This document shows positions 4,484 to 6,069 of a stretch of 6,069 nt of DNA, piece after piece. This DNA is from Chitinophagaceae bacterium. GTDB lineage: Bacteria > Bacteroidota > Bacteroidia > Chitinophagales > Chitinophagaceae. Every line of letters begins with the position of its first letter. Within the stretch, counting starts at the first letter, position 1. The position numbers and the translations under genes were made by a program. Location of the stretch: positions 25,911 through 31,979 of the forward strand of contig JACFNM010000003.1 of the NCBI GenBank assembly GCA_019454915.1, read 5' to 3'. A model generated the notes under the pieces. That model saw nothing but the letters and a program-made list of their open reading frames with translations, was not told the origin of the DNA and made no database searches.

Positions 4484-6069
4484 TTAGCTTTTATGAATGG
4501 ATTGATAATCGTTACTTTCAGGATCGTAGGGATCAAGAGATGGCGATGTAAATTTTCTTCTGCCCTCTAACAGATAATAGATATGTGGAAGAAAGAAAAG
4601 TACACTGACCAGTGAAAATAGAAGTCCGCCTATAACAGCAATGCCTAAAGGTGACGTCTGGTCGCCGCTTTCGCCCAGTCCGATCGCCATGGGTACCATA
4701 CCGGCTATCATGGCAATGCTTGTCATCAATATAGGTCGCATTCTGGAAGCCGCTGCCGTTAAATGTACATGTTCCAGGTTTTTCTTTCTGTTTATTTCCG
4801 CAACGGTCAGGAATAATACAGCATTGGCAATGGCCACACCTACTGCCATTATCATCCCCATGTAGGATTGTATGTTCAGCGTTTTACCCGTTATCAATAA
4901 TAATAAAAGGGAACCTGAAACAACTGCGGGAATAATAACTAAAGTAGCAAGGGCTACCCTGAACGACCTGAAGTATATGGTAATGATAAGCAGAATAACA
5001 ATGATGGCTATCAATAAACCGGTTTGCAGATTGCTAAGTGTGCCGGATAATAAATCCGGTTGCCCGCGCATCATAATTTTTGTATTACCCGGCAAATTGG
5101 TTATTTCAGAAATGGATTGTCTTACCTTTTTGAAAACGCCGCCCATATCTTCCCCGGAAATATTGGCGGTGATGGTGATATAGCGTTGCTGATTGAGGCG
5201 GTCGTATTCGCCGGGCACGGTAGTCATTTGCCAGGAAGCTACCTGACCTAAGTATATGGGTTCATTCTGATTATTATTTACCGGAATCTGCTCAATTTTT
5301 GAAGGAGCGTTCATGGCGTAAGGCGGGTATTGCACCTGTACCTGGTAAGCGGTACCGGTGCTTTTATCCAGCCAGTAAACCGGTGCAGTAAAGCGGCTGG
5401 AACTGGTAGCGGCAATGGTAGATTGCGAAATCTGTGCTGCCGTAAGCCCCAGCTGTCCGGCCTTTATCCGGTCAATATGGAGTTGTATGGCAGGGTAATG
5501 AAGAGGGGTGGCTATTTGCAAATCGCGCAGGGCGCTGATGGAAGAAAGTTTTTCTACCAATTGGTTAGCCACGGTTTCGCCTTGTTGTAAATTGCGGTTA
5601 AGTACTGCTATTTCTATAGGGTTGCTGCTGCCCATATTCAACACCTGTTCTACCAGGTCGCCGGGTTCAAAGGAAATGGTGGCTCCGGGCATTTGTTGCT
5701 TTACCATCTCCCGCATTTTTTCCTTAAATGCTTCCATAGGTATGGAGCCGGGTTTGAGTTTTATTTTTATCACCGATTCATTGTATCCACCCGTCCATAT
5801 ATAAATCAGGTCTATGGGATAACTGGATGGTTGCGTACCCATAAAGGCAGAAGTAATTTCTACATTTGATTTTCCTGCAATAGAATCTGTGATGGCTAAT
5901 AATTTTCGGGTTCCTTCATCCGTGCGTTCCAACCGGGTACCCACAGGCATGCGTAATCTTACCTGCGTTTGACCGGTGTCTACCTGCGGAAATAATTCTG
6001 TGCCGATGCCACTGAACAGAAGGAACAGTAAAACCACCGAACCCACAATAAACAATCCCGATATCCACT
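4484..6069 (-). CDS. RND efflux pump inner-membrane subunit, C-terminal half (runs off right edge)
   Basis: About 527 residues are visible, roughly the C-terminal half of a family protein of about 1,040; the frame stays open to the window edge (upstream codons read W-I-S-G), so the TTG at 6053-6055 is not a true start. The visible order is TM7 at the edge, then the second periplasmic porter loop opening with FPQVDTGQTQVRLRMPVGTR, then TM8-TM12, with MRPILMTSIAMIAGMVPMAI in TM11 carrying the Arg equivalent to AcrB Arg971. The TM10 segment GVAIANAVLF has Ala where AcrB has the proton-relay Lys940; I recall the same A-N-A/S pattern in a recognised clade of RND permeases, so this is probably subfamily character. 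The TM4 aspartates are outside the window. The pump is driven by proton influx and works with the adaptor six bases downstream. Drug, lipid or metal substrates cannot be separated from this half. Confidence 0.95.
   Translation of the reverse strand, partial: WISGLFIVGSVVLLFLLFSGIGTELFPQVDTGQTQVRLRMPVGTRLERTDEGTRKLLAITDSIAGKSNVEITSAFMGTQPSSYPIDLIYIWTGGYNESVIKIKLKPGSIPMEAFKEKMREMVKQQMPGATISFEPGDLVEQVLNMGSSNPIEIAVLNRNLQQGETVANQLVEKLSSISALRDLQIATPLHYPAIQLHIDRIKAGQLGLTAAQISQSTIAATSSSRFTAPVYWLDKSTGTAYQVQVQYPPYAMNAPSKIEQIPVNNNQNEPIYLGQVASWQMTTVPGEYDRLNQQRYITITANISGEDMGGVFKKVRQSISEITNLPGNTKIMMRGQPDLLSGTLSNLQTGLLIAIIVILLIITIYFRSFRVALATLVIIPAVVSGSLLLLLITGKTLNIQSYMGMIMAVGVAIANAVLFLTVAEINRKKNLEHVHLTAAASRMRPILMTSIAMIAGMVPMAIGLGESGDQTSPLGIAVIGGLLFSLVSVLFFLPHIYYLLEGRRKFTSPSLDPYDPESNDYQSIHKS

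Noticed and set aside
6053..6055. TTG as a start codon for the RND subunit
   Set aside because: The frame is open upstream to the window edge and the sequence there is the middle of TM7, so the gene begins outside the window.

Overview
The window looks like a chromosomal stretch from a Bacteroidota bacterium, most likely of the Chitinophagaceae/Sphingobacteriia type. This rests on the protein families, the lipoprotein-anchored efflux adaptor, starts in A-rich sequence without Shine-Dalgarno motifs, and a TACCTTTG box that fits the Bacteroidota -7 consensus TAnnTTTG. Every gene I can support is on the minus strand, so transcription runs from high to low coordinates. Genus-level identity cannot be read from the sequence.

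Right part (6069 to 1344): a compact run of five genes. It opens with the C-terminal half of an RND efflux pump that runs off the right edge. Six bases later comes its periplasmic adaptor (HlyD/MFP type, a lipoprotein). After a 92-base gap comes a small lipoprotein c-type cytochrome with CXXCH near its C-terminus. Ten bases later comes an ABC ATPase, whose stop codon overlaps the start of a UPF0014/FetB membrane protein by four bases (ATGA). The last two form a FetAB-type metal exporter; in E. coli FetAB is linked to iron export. No outer-membrane channel gene is in view; it may lie upstream of 6069 or elsewhere.

Middle (1343 to 995): 349 bases without a gene. They contain a long imperfect inverted repeat (1068-1133), a third degenerate copy of its arm (1147-1177), a short AT-rich dyad (1035-1058) and a Bacteroidota-type -7 box (999-1006) placed almost on the next start codon.

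Left part (994 to 1): a metal-responsive ArsR/SmtB regulator gene that is interrupted by a single in-frame TAG at codon 53, although both halves are otherwise intact and in the same frame. Fifteen bases later is a 69-residue cysteine-rich protein of the GDCCVxC family, which I recall from mercury/metal resistance neighbourhoods of Bacteroidota. A partial ORF runs off the left edge; its predicted strands resemble a LEA14-like beta-sandwich.

Taken together the window reads as a metal-handling and efflux locus: RND pump plus adaptor for periplasmic or envelope export, FetAB for export across the inner membrane, a periplasmic heme protein of unknown role, and a metal-sensor/cysteine-rich protein pair. 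The most striking observations are the nonsense-interrupted regulator, the repeat structure just upstream of it, and the cytochrome lying between an RND pump and a FetAB pair.
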